From the NCBI RefSeq assembly GCF_003011925.2, contig NZ_PXXU01000039.1, forward strand, positions 1 to 34,147: a stretch of 34,147 nucleotides of DNA. The letters are read 5' to 3'. The stretch is from Nitrosomonas supralitoralis. Its GTDB lineage: Bacteria > Pseudomonadota > Gammaproteobacteria > Burkholderiales > Nitrosomonadaceae. Below, piece after piece: positions 8,671 through 18,190 of the stretch; within the stretch, counting starts at the first letter, position 1; every line of letters begins with the position of its first letter. The notes under the pieces were generated by a model, which ran no database searches, had not been told where the DNA came from, and saw nothing but the letters and a program-made list of their open reading frames with translations. The position numbers were made by a program, and so were the translations under genes.

Positions 8671-8855
8671 AACACTAGCTACTGTATTGCCGACTCAGTC
8701 TTTATTATCACCAAATTTAGATCTGCTTATTGTTTACAGTTGAAATCAATCTTTTATATAAGCCGCAATACAAGGTAAAGATGCGAGACGTGCTTTATTG
8801 CAGCTATCAATAATTTGAAGAAGGCAGCTCGGTTTTCAGATACTCTCTCGGCAAG

Positions 8856-9314
8856 TCAAATTGATTCTCCAATGATTGCAGGCGGTGAATCTGCTACCAG
8901 ACATTCACTAAATTCGTAGCTATCCAATTTTTCAGCTAACCCATCGCTCTCGATCAAAGCAAAACTAACACACTCTATTTTTTCAAAAGAATACTGATAT
9001 TTATCCGGACGTCCCATTTGCGGCAAAGCCACTTCATAAAAAAATCTTCCCTTTACCCACCATTTGCCTGATTCAGTAAAATTTTTTATAGCACCATCTA
9101 ATTCGGTAAAGCTAAAATCAATCGTATAAGTGCCATCAGCATTTCGAGTTTGTGTCCATTTTTTTATGGTTCCACCTTCTTCCAGATACTCGCCTTTCCA
9201 AACACCGATCAGCTTGACATCAACAAATGGACGTTGATTGGCTGTTGAAATTGCGGTACAGCTAAATAAACCAGTTGTCAAAAACACGAATAATAACTGT
9301 TTCATTATGTTCAT
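8856..9314 (-). CDS. Putative lipoprotein of unknown function
   Basis: A 152-residue protein with a short signal peptide and lipobox LFSC (Cys at about 19), so probably a lipoprotein. The mature part is rich in Trp, Gly and aromatic residues in alternating patterns (GVWKGEYLEEGG, WTQTRNADGTYTIDFSF, GKWWVKGRFFYEV), which suggests a small beta-barrel or lipocalin-like fold. This is inference, not a family match. Two start codons three codons apart are possible (9314 or 9305); neither has a strong ribosome binding site. The gene is isolated, with about 240 bp and 650 bp of non-coding sequence on its sides. Confidence 0.6.
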   Translation of the reverse strand: MNIMKQLLFVFLTTGLFSCTAISTANQRPFVDVKLIGVWKGEYLEEGGTIKKWTQTRNADGTYTIDFSFTELDGAIKNFTESGKWWVKGRFFYEVALPQMGRPDKYQYSFEKIECVSFALIESDGLAEKLDSYEFSECLVADSPPAIIGESI

Positions 9315-9966
9315 TGTTTATTGCATTTACGTTAACGATTACGTTTATTTAATAACTTTGATTGAATTGGTACGAAGATAAATCGGGCATATAACTCTGC
9401 CTACAAAATCATAATCACAAGCAGTTGCTGCACAAATACATGAACAATCGTTCTCAAAAGAAATTGTAATTACTATCTGCTATTAAGAGCATTCTGAGTC
9501 AGCACTATTAATATTCAATTACTTATTTCTCTCACGATACTATATTCTTACCTAACAAATCATGGAAAACGATTTGCACTTCCATCGTAAAGCTAAAATA
9601 CTTTTTATTAAGCATAGAAGGTTTTCCCACTTGCTTTTTAACATCTGCAACTTCAAACGCAGTATTCAGCAACTTGCTAAATTCTCCATTCAGTATTAAG
9701 GTAATAACGTAGGCTTTATACTTATACCTCGCTTTTCTGATTTCTTTTTTCCAGTTACAATCGGAACCCCTTTTACCTAATCAAGATATCAAGAATAACT
9801 TTTAATTATTTATTATATACAAATTAACTTGAGTGAAAATACCGATAATTATTTTGTTAAATTTTGACTGTATTCAGAGCACAAAGCCTTATCAATTCCA
9901 TACAATGAATAAGGTCGGCATCCTTTCCCTCATTTCGCGTAAAATATTTAAATTTTGATCATTATT
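9315..9966. other. Large gap with probable decayed coding sequence
   Basis: About 650 bp without a complete gene. The minus strand holds two open stretches without start codons. One, 9532-9780 (82 codons), reads like ordinary protein (for example RYKYKAYVITLILNGEF, then VADVKKQVGKPSMLNKKYF). The other, 9345-9479 (44 codons), is Cys-rich (DCSCICAATACDYDF, then VICPIYLRTN). Stops separate them and no start precedes either, so they look like remnants. I do not recognise a family for either. Confidence 0.35.
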
Positions 9967-10401
9967 CTATTTGTCGTTTTGCCATTTCCAGAGAAGCCAA
10001 ACTCTTAACTGTCTAAACATATCAACTTCAATACCATCCGGTAATATCACAATACTAAAAGGAAAAAATTTACCTTCGGCCTTTAAATTTAATACGACCA
10101 AATATGGTGCAACAAAAGTACTCCCTAATACATCACAAGCAATCGTTTTACCGCATCGAGTGATCACCGCACATTGCATTTTTTCCGATAGTGTAAACGA
10201 CATCACTGTATTATTTGCAACGAGCAAAGCATCATGGCGCAAATAGTAAATTAGACTGATCACAAGCAGGATCGCAATTAACACTTTGAAGCCCAAAGAG
10301 AGTGACAGTGGCCACAGTAGAATGGCTGCTGTAATGTGGGCTAAACTCAATATCGCTGTGAGCCAAAATGAGGGTTTACGGTGAATAGATAAATCCGCCA
10401 T
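9967..10401 (-). CDS. YgfX/CptA-like inner-membrane protein
   Basis: A 144-residue protein with two N-terminal membrane helices (about 12-31 and 36-53) followed by a soluble domain. The C-terminal signature, ILPDGIEVDMFRQLRVWLLW, matches the YgfX (CptA, formerly DUF1434) pattern of an acidic stretch followed by FRxLRVxL. In E. coli YgfX is an inner-membrane protein reported to act on cytoskeletal proteins MreB and FtsZ as a toxin partner of SdhE, although that role is debated. As in E. coli, it is divergent from ygfZ, which supports the call. SdhE itself is not adjacent. The ATG has only a distant GAGG. Confidence 0.65.
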   Translation of the reverse strand: MADLSIHRKPSFWLTAILSLAHITAAILLWPLSLSLGFKVLIAILLVISLIYYLRHDALLVANNTVMSFTLSEKMQCAVITRCGKTIACDVLGSTFVAPYLVVLNLKAEGKFFPFSIVILPDGIEVDMFRQLRVWLLWKWQNDK

Positions 10402-10458
10402 ATTGAATTACATAATCCTCAATTGTTAACGAATGATGACGAATTCAACTAATGCTTC

Positions 10459-10489
10459 TTGATTTCATCCGGGCACGATATCGTATAAT
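10459..10489 (+). promoter_or_regulatory. Sigma-70-type promoter of ygfZ
   Basis: TTGATT at 10459-10464 and a perfect TATAAT at 10484-10489 are separated by 19 bp. The -10 box ends 30 nt before the ygfZ start codon, giving a short leader with no Shine-Dalgarno sequence. The wide spacer lowers confidence slightly. Confidence 0.5.
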
Positions 10490-10519
10490 CACGCACATAT
10501 TCACTATCTAAATTTATTT

Positions 10520-11560
10520 ATGAACTCAGTTTGGCAAAGCTACTTACATGATCAGCACGCTGTCATCGAAAATGATCGCGTATTGCATTTTGGTGATATT
10601 GCTGTAGAACTAAAAGACACGCAAAACAAAGTCATTATGACAGATCTTTCTCATCGCGGATTAATTAAATTCTCCGGAGATGACGCCAAAAATTTTTTAC
10701 AAAGTCAGCTGAGTTGCGATATTCGGGAAATCAATTCGGAAATGGCTCAGTACGGAGGTTATTGCACTTTCAAAGGTCGAATTTTGGCAAGTTTTTTTCT
10801 TTGGCAAAAGCATCAAGATGTATTCATGCAGTTACCCGCCAACTTGGTTGCCTCCACAATAAAACGTTTATCACTTTATGTGCTGCGCTCCAAAGTTCAG
10901 TTGACTGATATCAGCAATGCCTTGATTCGAATTGGCATCTCTGGTCCTAATGTTTCTGTATTAGCAGCTGAACTGTGTCGATCTGAAAACAATACTGACC
11001 ATGCAATTCATGCCGCACATATTGAAAAAACCAGCATACTTCATGTTGCACATAACCGCATTGAATTGATTACACCAGTCGAAAATGCACCTGCTGTTTG
11101 GGAGCGTTTTAACCAATATGCAAAACCTGTTGGTACAAGCTGCTGGGATTGGTTAGATATTCAGTCCGGCATTCCAGTCATTCAGCCAGAAACGCAAGAA
11201 GCATTCTTACCGCAAATGATCAATCTGGATGCAATCGGTGGTGTCAGTTTTAAAAAAGGATGTTATCCCGGACAAGAAATTGTGGCACGAACTCAATATC
11301 TCGGCAAACTTAAACGTCGCATGTTTCTAGTTCACATAATCACCACGGAAATGATTAAGGTCGGTGACGCACTCTATAGTGCCGACATGGCTGACCAATC
11401 CTGTGGCAATATTGTTAATATTGCACCGTCGCCGTACGGCGGATATGATGCTTTGGCGGTCATCCAGCAAAGTAGCGTGAATACCTGTAATATTCATTGG
11501 CAATCGTTGCAAGGCCCGAAGCTTGAAATCAAATCACTACCTTACACATTGCCAGCATAA
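10520..11560 (+). CDS. ygfZ: Folate-binding Fe-S cluster repair protein YgfZ
   Basis: A 346-residue member of the GcvT-like aminomethyltransferase fold that binds folate and supports the making or repair of some iron-sulfur enzymes, such as MiaB and succinate dehydrogenase in E. coli. The diagnostic KGCYPGQE motif is at 246-253, with the conserved Cys248. Other family landmarks are DLSHRGLIKFSGDD (42-55), FLQSQLSCDI and YCTFKGRILASF. The protein fits the family length. No ribosome binding site is obvious upstream of the ATG, so the mRNA may be initiated by an unstructured AT-rich leader. Divergent from the ygfX-like gene; convergent with the DUF502 gene. Confidence 0.9.
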   Translation: MNSVWQSYLHDQHAVIENDRVLHFGDIAVELKDTQNKVIMTDLSHRGLIKFSGDDAKNFLQSQLSCDIREINSEMAQYGGYCTFKGRILASFFLWQKHQDVFMQLPANLVASTIKRLSLYVLRSKVQLTDISNALIRIGISGPNVSVLAAELCRSENNTDHAIHAAHIEKTSILHVAHNRIELITPVENAPAVWERFNQYAKPVGTSCWDWLDIQSGIPVIQPETQEAFLPQMINLDAIGGVSFKKGCYPGQEIVARTQYLGKLKRRMFLVHIITTEMIKVGDALYSADMADQSCGNIVNIAPSPYGGYDALAVIQQSSVNTCNIHWQSLQGPKLEIKSLPYTLPA

Positions 11561-11587
11561 AGAATTATTTTGATACTCATGTCCTTT

Positions 11588-12295
11588 TTACCATTTGTCA
11601 AAATGTTCCGGCTGTTTTGTTTTTTGAGAAAATCGCAAGCTTTCTGGCGCAGTAGTACCCCCCGTCACAACAAATGTCATGGCCTCTTCCGTTGTCCAGT
11701 CTGTCATTATGACATCCTCAATTGGCAAGATTTCAATATAGCCTGATGTAGGATTAGGTGAAGTGGGTACATAGACAGCAGCTAATTTCCTATTACTATC
11801 CTTATCTAGCATAATTTTGGTGATAAAGCCGATCGCTTTCATTTCAGAAGATGGAAAGCTGATCAATACAACACGTTGTCCTGTAACAGGTGGTTGACTT
11901 ATCGTATTTAAGAATCGCTTGGTAGCACCATAAATTGTTTGCACCAACGGCAATCGTGCCAATACCTTCTCATAAATATCGATGACCTTTTTACCAATAA
12001 CGAATGAAGCCAGTAGCCCAACTCCATACAGACTGACTATAGTTAACAATGCGGCAACTGCCTGCTGAAAATTGGAATCCAGTAACCAACTAGCCGCAGT
12101 ATCTGAAAAGGGACGTATAGCTCGTGCCATGGCTTTTAATAATGGATCTCCGATTTTGGCTAATAAATTCAATAAAAAATCAAACACTAGCCAAGTGACC
12201 CACAACGGCGCTATCGTGAGAAAACCTATTAATATATAACGAGCTACATGTGCCGAGCGGGATTCATTATGCTCGCCCTTATCTTCTATCATCAT
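11588..12295 (-). CDS. DUF502 family membrane protein
   Basis: A 235-residue integral membrane protein. Hydrophobic segments lie at about 18-45 (LIGFLTIAPLWVTWLVFDFL) and 80-101 (LLTIVSLYGVGLLASFVIG). The DUF502 landmarks are the IYGATKRF segment after the second helix and the TSPNPTSGY signature near 177-185, followed by EDVIMTDWTTEEAM. Function in bacteria is not established; distant plant relatives (LCV-like) are plasma-membrane proteins. Its first two codons are both ATG (12295 and 12292); the acidic N-terminus is poorly conserved in such proteins, so the exact start is uncertain. It ends 27 bp from the convergent ygfZ stop. Confidence 0.85.
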   Translation of the reverse strand: MMIEDKGEHNESRSAHVARYILIGFLTIAPLWVTWLVFDFLLNLLAKIGDPLLKAMARAIRPFSDTAASWLLDSNFQQAVAALLTIVSLYGVGLLASFVIGKKVIDIYEKVLARLPLVQTIYGATKRFLNTISQPPVTGQRVVLISFPSSEMKAIGFITKIMLDKDSNRKLAAVYVPTSPNPTSGYIEILPIEDVIMTDWTTEEAMTFVVTGGTTAPESLRFSQKTKQPEHFDKW

Positions 12296-12726
12296 GCTTT
12301 AAAATCACCCTTAGTGAAACAAACAATTTTCTTTTGCCTTTTTATAACAGGTAATACACCATAGATTGCCAAAATTCAGTCAATACCCAATTGGACATGA
12401 TATTATTAATTTTTAAAAACTAAGCATAAATATTAGGGATATCATTTGCTGACAAGCTATCATAGTTCTTGATAGAATCACCAAGTGGGTCGTTTTCGAT
12501 AAACCTTAAATATATATATTAATGTGTTAAATCCCATTGCAACGCGATATCTGTTTGCTGTATGTAGAAATAATTCTGGCAAACTTACATTCCTCCTATC
12601 AAATATCAAATATCAAATAACTTATTAGAAATATCTTGACCATTGGAAACCGGAATGAACTCACCAAAATGCATCATCCATTCCAACTTCAGAATACACT
12701 TTTTATAAGAATGAAAAGGGATTGTT
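12296..12726. other. AT-rich intergenic region
   Basis: About 430 bp between divergent genes, expected to hold both promoters. A candidate plus-strand -35 TTGGAC near 12402 has only a weak -10. A 7-bp unit, ATCAAAT, is repeated three times in tandem at 12598-12618. No gene or RNA was recognised. Confidence 0.4.
12598..12618. repeat. Three tandem copies of ATCAAAT
   Basis: Three exact copies of a 7-bp unit about 110 bp upstream of the dynamin-like gene. It could vary in copy number by slippage, or it may be plain low-complexity sequence. Confidence 0.6.
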
Positions 12727-14190
12727 ATGTCACATAGCTCAACTCAAATCAATAAGCATCTGAAAAGCCTACAAAAACATCTTGCCGATGAACATCCGGA
12801 CAATCCTACATTGGCTAATGCCGTGAAAAGCTTTAGAAAAATGGATTACGTGGGACAAAGTATGGGGCTGATCAATAAAGATGAGTCTTATGCGACGTGC
12901 GTGACATGGTGGCCCATGATCGCGGTATTGGGCACATTTTCTGCTGGCAAATCAACTTATATTAATTCTTATTTGAATATGCCACTGCAACGTACTGGCA
13001 ATCAGGCTGTTGATGATAAATTTACTGTGATTTGCTATAGCCGTCACAATGAGGCAAAAACACTTCCTGGTATTGCGCTTGATGCGGATCCGCGATTTCC
13101 ATTCTTTCAGATCAGTCGCAGCATTGATGAAATCTCTGAAGCTGGGCAAGAACGAATTGATGCTTATTTACAATTAAAAACCTGCCCATCAGAAAACATA
13201 CGCGGGAAAATTATAATTGATTCCCCAGGTTTTGATGCTGACAATCAACGTGCATCTACGCTACGTTTAACTCAGCATATCATAAACTTATCAGATCTTG
13301 TGCTGGTATTTTTTGATGCACGCCACCCCGAACCTAAAGCTATGCAAGATACATTGGCTTATCTGGTATCGGCAAGTGTAAATCGGGCTGACGCTAATAA
13401 ATTTCTATATATACTGAATCAAATTGACGTTACGGCACAAGAAGACAATCCCGAAGAAGTTGTTTCAGCATGGCAACGCTCTCTCGCGGAAGTAGGATTA
13501 ATCAGTGGGCGATTTTATCGGATTTATAATCCAAGCGCAGCTGTTCCAATTGCCAATCCACATGTTAGACAACGCTTTGAGAAAAAGCGTGAAGAAGATA
13601 TGGCGGATATCAATGCACGGATGCACCAAATTGAAGTGGAACGTTCGTACCGTATCGTCGGCAAACTTGAACAAACCGCAAAAGATATAAAAAACAAAAA
13701 AGTTAATAAACTTTCTGAAATGTTAAATAAATGGAAAAATAAGGTCATCTTTTTTGATGGATTAGTATTCGGCACACTAGCAGTATTGGCAGGTACAGCC
13801 ATGACCATGAATGAATCTTGGAGTCTTCTCAAAACATTCTCCGATCAACTCATGCAAGCAGAAACTTCAGCAATTGCTATTACAACATTCCTTCTGATTA
13901 GTATCATTTATATACATTTTTTTATCCGCCGGAATGTCGCCAATCGATTGCTGAGAAAACTGGGCAGTGAATTAGGAAGTGATCATGAGACATTTAAACA
14001 ATATCTACAAGCATTTAACAAAAGCACAGCAGCATATCGCCCAATGCTGTTAAAAAACCCAGCAGGCTGGAATGAAGTTACACAGCAAACAATTGATGAA
14101 ATTATTAACGAAGCCAATGATTACATCCAAGCATTAAATGATCAATTCACTAATCCTTCTGGAGATGGAGGTAAGAATTCACAAGTTTAA
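12727..14190 (+). CDS. Membrane-anchored dynamin-like GTPase
   Basis: A 487-residue GTPase of the dynamin superfamily. G1 is GTFSAGKST (69-77), G3 is DSPGF (165-169), and G4 is NQID (231-234). In front lies a helical N-terminus of about 60 residues. Behind the G domain come a coiled-coil stretch (about 285-340), two hydrophobic helices (about 341-361 and 382-400), and a helical tail ending in a hydrophilic Gly/Asn-rich segment. The P-loop preceded by VLGTFSAGKST resembles EHD/dynamin-type membrane-remodelling proteins. In bacteria such proteins have been linked to membrane repair, fusion or phage resistance; which applies here is unknown. AAGGGA lies 6 nt before the ATG. It stands alone, whereas many bacterial dynamins come as pairs. 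Confidence 0.8.
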   Translation: MSHSSTQINKHLKSLQKHLADEHPDNPTLANAVKSFRKMDYVGQSMGLINKDESYATCVTWWPMIAVLGTFSAGKSTYINSYLNMPLQRTGNQAVDDKFTVICYSRHNEAKTLPGIALDADPRFPFFQISRSIDEISEAGQERIDAYLQLKTCPSENIRGKIIIDSPGFDADNQRASTLRLTQHIINLSDLVLVFFDARHPEPKAMQDTLAYLVSASVNRADANKFLYILNQIDVTAQEDNPEEVVSAWQRSLAEVGLISGRFYRIYNPSAAVPIANPHVRQRFEKKREEDMADINARMHQIEVERSYRIVGKLEQTAKDIKNKKVNKLSEMLNKWKNKVIFFDGLVFGTLAVLAGTAMTMNESWSLLKTFSDQLMQAETSAIAITTFLLISIIYIHFFIRRNVANRLLRKLGSELGSDHETFKQYLQAFNKSTAAYRPMLLKNPAGWNEVTQQTIDEIINEANDYIQALNDQFTNPSGDGGKNSQV

Positions 14191-14583
14191 AGATTCAATA
14201 CAGGATCAAAAAATATGTATTAATAGTTTTTGAGTGTATATATTTATTTTCGTATCGTTTCTTCTTTTTCTTCTGGATCAGATTCAGAAAAGCTTTTTTG
14301 ATGTTATGTTAAAAACAACTTAATTTCTGTGTTATCCATATGTTAGAGTTATCGTCAGGAGTTTTATTTGTTCCTTATTTTTAAACAACACAGCAAATAA
14401 CTAGCTAAAGTTAGTCAAGAATTTTATAATTTTGTCGCTTACACGCACCATATTAGTTTGTAGTCACCACCGCCGACCAGTGCATCGAAGCTTATTGCAT
14501 TAGACCTATCTGGTTTGGACAAGCGCAATATTAAAGAGTAAAATTCCGGGCTTTTAAATAGGGTAATTTAATCGGAGAAATTT
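14191..14583. other. Intergenic region before rpsO
   Basis: About 390 bp, AT-rich, with T-rich segments just after the GTPase gene but no clear hairpin terminator. The rpsO promoter lies at its right end. No small gene or RNA was recognised. Confidence 0.4.
14515..14544 (+). promoter_or_regulatory. Sigma-70-type promoter of rpsO-pnp
   Basis: TTGGAC (14515-14520), an 18-bp spacer, and TAAAAT (14539-14544). It is placed 39 nt before the rpsO start codon, with GGAG at 14574-14577 as ribosome binding site. The strong -35 fits a highly expressed ribosomal gene. Confidence 0.6.
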
Positions 14584-14853
14584 ATGTCAGTTACAATCGA
14601 CCAAAAAGCACAGGTAGTGCGCGACTATCAAAGAGCCGAAGGAGATACTGGCTCTCCCGAAGTTCAGGTTGCACTTTTAACAGCCCGGATCAATGACTTG
14701 ATAGGACACTTCAAGACTCATGTCAAAGATCATCACTCCCGCCACGGTTTACTACGCATGGTAGGTCGTCGTCGCAAGCTACTTGATTATTTAAAAAGCC
14801 GGAATGCGGAAACTTATCAGACATTGATCGAACGTCTTGGTTTACGTAAATAA
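14584..14853 (+). CDS. rpsO: 30S ribosomal protein S15
   Basis: An 89-residue primary binder of the central domain of 16S rRNA. The sequence is highly conserved: [17 protein letters not shown] (21-37), the [16 protein letters not shown] region (about 49-64) and LDYLKS. Length is exactly that of the family. It is followed after 135 bp by pnp in the same direction, the usual bacterial order, so the two probably share a transcript; no strong RNase III-type hairpin was seen in the gap. Confidence 0.98.
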   Translation: MSVTIDQKAQVVRDYQRAEGDTGSPEVQVALLTARINDLIGHFKTHVKDHHSRHGLLRMVGRRRKLLDYLKSRNAETYQTLIERLGLRK

Positions 14854-14988
14854 ATGCGTTTCATGTACTGGGTTGGCAACAAATCAAACAAATCATCCCC
14901 CCATTCAAGTTGTCGTGCAATCAATCAATCGGCTTGCAGGTAATCCAAAAATTGGAAAATTTTATTCAAAAGGAAAAAGGATTATTAA

Positions 14989-17124
14989 TTGAAATCTATA
15001 AAGAAAAGCATTACCTACGGACGACATCAACTTACACTGGAAACTGGTGAAATAGCACGACAAGCACACGGCGCCGTAGTAGTTACAATGGATGATACCG
15101 TAGTACTTGTCACCGTAGTGGGTGCAAAAAATATAAAACCTGGCCAAGACTTCTTCCCGCTTACTGTCGATTACCAAGAAAGATCATATGCAGCCGGTAG
15201 AATACCAGGCAGTTTTTTTAAGCGCGAAGGCCGTCCATCCGAGAAAGAAACATTAACTTCTCGATTAATTGATCGTCCGATTCGCCCACTTTTTCCTGAA
15301 GGTTTCTATAACGAGGTACAAATAGTTGCCACTGTCATGTCGGCTGACAATGAAATAGATCCAGATATTCCTTCGATCATTGGCACATCCGCTGCACTGA
15401 CACTTTCTGGAATCCCTTTTGATGGACCTATCGGCGCAGCTCGTGTAGGTTACATCAACAATGAGTATGTCTTAAACCCAACGACTTCAGAACTAAAAGA
15501 CACACAATTAAATCTGGTTGTTGCTGGAACACAACACGCAGTTTTAATGGTTGAATCCGAAGCAGTAGAGTTGTCGGAAGAAGTTATGCTTGGCGCTGTA
15601 ACGTATGGCCATGAGCAAATGCAAATGGTTATTAATGCAATCAATGAATTTGCTGATGAAGCTGGTGTGACTGCGTGGGATTGGACACCAACGGCAAAAG
15701 ACACTACTTTTGAAGATAAAATCGCCAGTATGGCAGAAGTAGATTTGCGGCAAGCTTACAAGATAAAACAAAAACAAGCACGCTCTGAAGCAATCGAAAC
15801 AATTAGAACACGTATATCGGAAGAGCTTGGTGTTGGTACAGAGAATGGACCAGACTTACAAGCATTTACGGAGGCTTTTTTTTCACTGGAATCAAAAATC
15901 GTCCGCAATCAGATACTGGATGGTGAACCTCGTATCGATGGTCGAGGTACTCGCACAGTCAGAGCTATAACGATTCGTAATGGCGTATTGCCTAGAACTC
16001 ACGGCTCAGCACTCTTTACTCGTGGCGAAACTCAGGCACTCGCTGTTGCGACTTTAGGAACCGCTCGTGACGAGCAAAAAATTGACTCATTACAAGGCGA
16101 TTATAACGAACGATTCATGTTGCACTATAATATGCCGCCCTATGCCACAGGCGAAACAGGTCGCGTTGGCACGCCCAAACGCCGTGAAATCGGCCATGGG
16201 CGTTTAGCTAAGCGTGCACTAATCGCTGTTCTTCCTTCACCTGAAGAGTTCGGCTATTCTTTACGAGTTGTATCTGAAGTTACCGAATCTAATGGTTCTA
16301 GCTCAATGGCTTCGGTTTGTGGCGGTTGCCTCGCACTGATGGACGCAGGTGTGCCATTAAAAGCTCATGTCGCAGGTATTGCCATGGGTCTGATTAAAGA
16401 TGGAAACCGCTTTGCAGTTCTCACCGATATTCTTGGAGACGAAGATCATCTCGGAGATATGGATTTTAAGGTTGCCGGTACGGAAAAAGGTATTACCGCG
16501 TTACAAATGGATATTAAAATACAAGGCATCACTAAAGAAATCATGCACGCGGCTTTAATCCAAGCACATGAAGGACGGATGCATATTCTGCAGATCATGA
16601 AACAAGCCTTACCTTCAATCCGTGAAGATATATCAGTACATGCACCACGTATTATTAAACTCAAAATTAATCCGGAAAAGATTCGCGATGTAATTGGGAA
16701 AGGCGGCGCTGTCATTCGCGCGCTTACAGAAGAAACTGGCACCACGATTGATATTTCTGATGATGGCCAAGTTACAATTGCATGTGTCAGTGCCGAAGGC
16801 GGTGAACTTGCAAAAAAACGTATTGAAGATATTACTGCAGAAGTCGAAGTTGGAAAAATTTATGATGGCGTAGTCCTGAAATTGCTCGACTTCGGAGCTA
16901 TAGTGAGTGTCCTCCCAGGTAAAGATGGATTACTTCATATTTCCCAAATTGCCAATGAACGAGTCAATAACGTTTCTGATCATCTTAATGAGGGTCAGTT
17001 GGTACGAGTCAAAGTACTTGAGGCTGACGACAAAGGAAGACTACGGTTGAGTATGAAGGCTGCCGCTGTATCTTCTGATGAAAATGGATCTGACTCTGCT
17101 TCTATTACAGTAGAAGAATCCTAA
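14989..17124 (+). CDS. pnp: Polynucleotide phosphorylase
   Basis: A 711-residue 3'-5' phosphorolytic exoribonuclease of the degradosome. Domain order: first RNase PH-like domain, alpha-helical linker, second RNase PH-like domain with catalytic D486 and D492 (DHLGDMD) at the same positions as in E. coli, KH domain with GKGG near 568-571, and S1 domain from about 620 ([17 protein letters not shown]). Start codon is TTG, chosen because AAAAAGG lies 8 nt upstream and the following [11 protein letters not shown] fits the family. Cotranscription with rpsO is likely. It ends in a terminator shared with the convergent dksA. Confidence 0.97.
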   Translation: MKSIKKSITYGRHQLTLETGEIARQAHGAVVVTMDDTVVLVTVVGAKNIKPGQDFFPLTVDYQERSYAAGRIPGSFFKREGRPSEKETLTSRLIDRPIRPLFPEGFYNEVQIVATVMSADNEIDPDIPSIIGTSAALTLSGIPFDGPIGAARVGYINNEYVLNPTTSELKDTQLNLVVAGTQHAVLMVESEAVELSEEVMLGAVTYGHEQMQMVINAINEFADEAGVTAWDWTPTAKDTTFEDKIASMAEVDLRQAYKIKQKQARSEAIETIRTRISEELGVGTENGPDLQAFTEAFFSLESKIVRNQILDGEPRIDGRGTRTVRAITIRNGVLPRTHGSALFTRGETQALAVATLGTARDEQKIDSLQGDYNERFMLHYNMPPYATGETGRVGTPKRREIGHGRLAKRALIAVLPSPEEFGYSLRVVSEVTESNGSSSMASVCGGCLALMDAGVPLKAHVAGIAMGLIKDGNRFAVLTDILGDEDHLGDMDFKVAGTEKGITALQMDIKIQGITKEIMHAALIQAHEGRMHILQIMKQALPSIREDISVHAPRIIKLKINPEKIRDVIGKGGAVIRALTEETGTTIDISDDGQVTIACVSAEGGELAKKRIEDITAEVEVGKIYDGVVLKLLDFGAIVSVLPGKDGLLHISQIANERVNNVSDHLNEGQLVRVKVLEADDKGRLRLSMKAAAVSSDENGSDSASITVEES

Positions 17125-17152
17125 AATAGAATTTCTCGTTAAAATATACCCC

Positions 17153-17177
17153 AAAACCCTGTGATATACAGGGTTTT
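17153..17177. terminator. Bidirectional terminator between pnp and dksA
   Basis: Arms AAAACCCTGT (17153-17162) and ACAGGGTTTT (17168-17177) with loop GATAT, extended by TTTTT at 17174-17178 on the plus strand and by the A-run that becomes U on the minus strand. It is a canonical intrinsic terminator placed 28 bp after the pnp stop, and serves both convergent genes. Confidence 0.85.
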
Positions 17178-17212
17178 TATCGATTTCTATATACAGAAGT
17201 GTCTTGACAGCT

Positions 17213-17638
17213 TTACTTAGCTATCTGTTTCTCACGCATTTCATCCAATGTCTTGCAATCAATGCAAAGTGTTGCTGTCGGCCTAGCTTCAAGCCTTTTT
17301 AATCCAATTTCCACGCCGCAGCTCTCACAATAGCCATATTCCTCTGAATCAATTTTGCCAATAATTTCTTCAATCTTTTTAATGAGCTTACGTTCACGAT
17401 CACGATTTCGTAACTCAAGCGTCATGTCAGACTCTTGACTTGCACGATCATTTGGATCTGCAAAAACAGTTGCTTCGTCTTGCATAGTATGAACAGCACG
17501 ATCAATTTCTTGACTCAATTCAATTTTCATACCCTCCAGTATTTTGCGAAAATGCAACAACTGATCAGGACTCATATATTCCTCACCTGATTTTGGTTCA
17601 TAGGGAGTCACTACTTTACTCTGTAGATCTTTTGACAT
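17213..17638 (-). CDS. dksA: RNA polymerase-binding transcription factor DksA
   Basis: A 141-residue protein that enters the RNA polymerase secondary channel and acts with ppGpp to adjust rRNA and amino-acid promoters. The coiled-coil tip carries the essential DPNDRA (D61, D64, A66). The zinc finger uses C104, C107, C125 and C128. Length and motifs are those of canonical DksA, not the short phage or Cys-less variants. GGAG lies 9 nt before the ATG. No other gene follows on this strand before the shared terminator. Confidence 0.95.
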   Translation of the reverse strand: MSKDLQSKVVTPYEPKSGEEYMSPDQLLHFRKILEGMKIELSQEIDRAVHTMQDEATVFADPNDRASQESDMTLELRNRDRERKLIKKIEEIIGKIDSEEYGYCESCGVEIGLKRLEARPTATLCIDCKTLDEMREKQIAK

Positions 17639-18190
17639 CTTCTAAGGCTCCTATCTCTTCCGGGGGTAGTGGTAGTGTATAAAAATTTTGTACTAATATC
17701 AGAAAACACATTTTATAACAAGTCCTTTATCTCAATTCTTTGCAACTCCTATTTTACGAATAAAATATTTCAGCTAATCCGATAGCAAGTCAATGCCTTA
17801 ACATTACGTGCACTACATCGGCTGTATGTACTGATTCATGCACATAACGCTACAAGCCATAAAAAAACAAATCCTAAGCAAATTAATAAAAAAACAGTAA
17901 CCTGCTTTTCCAGCAAATTACTGCTTCAATTTGAAATCTACTTAGAATTGAATTTCTGTCAGTTCACAATGACAAAATTAAATCATTGTATAAGATACTT
18001 AATTAAATGGAGATTTATACTTTATAATCCATCAAATTATCACTATATTCAATTATAAGCTTATTCGATAGCTACGCAACAAACTTCTAATTTCCTTAAT
18101 CATCGCATAAACGCCACTTGTGACTATTTCTGAAGCCACAATCGGTTTCTTTTTAGACGACCGTTACATCGATAAGTATATAACATCATG
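17639..18190. other. Intergenic region between dksA and dnaJ
   Basis: About 550 bp of AT-rich DNA upstream of dksA and downstream of dnaJ. It must hold the dksA promoter, but no -35/-10 pair stands out. Runs of seven A occur at 17861-17867 and 17891-17897. A short dyad ATAACATCATGTTAT (18180-18194) overlaps the end of dnaJ. No tRNA, small RNA or coding remnant was recognised. Confidence 0.4.
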
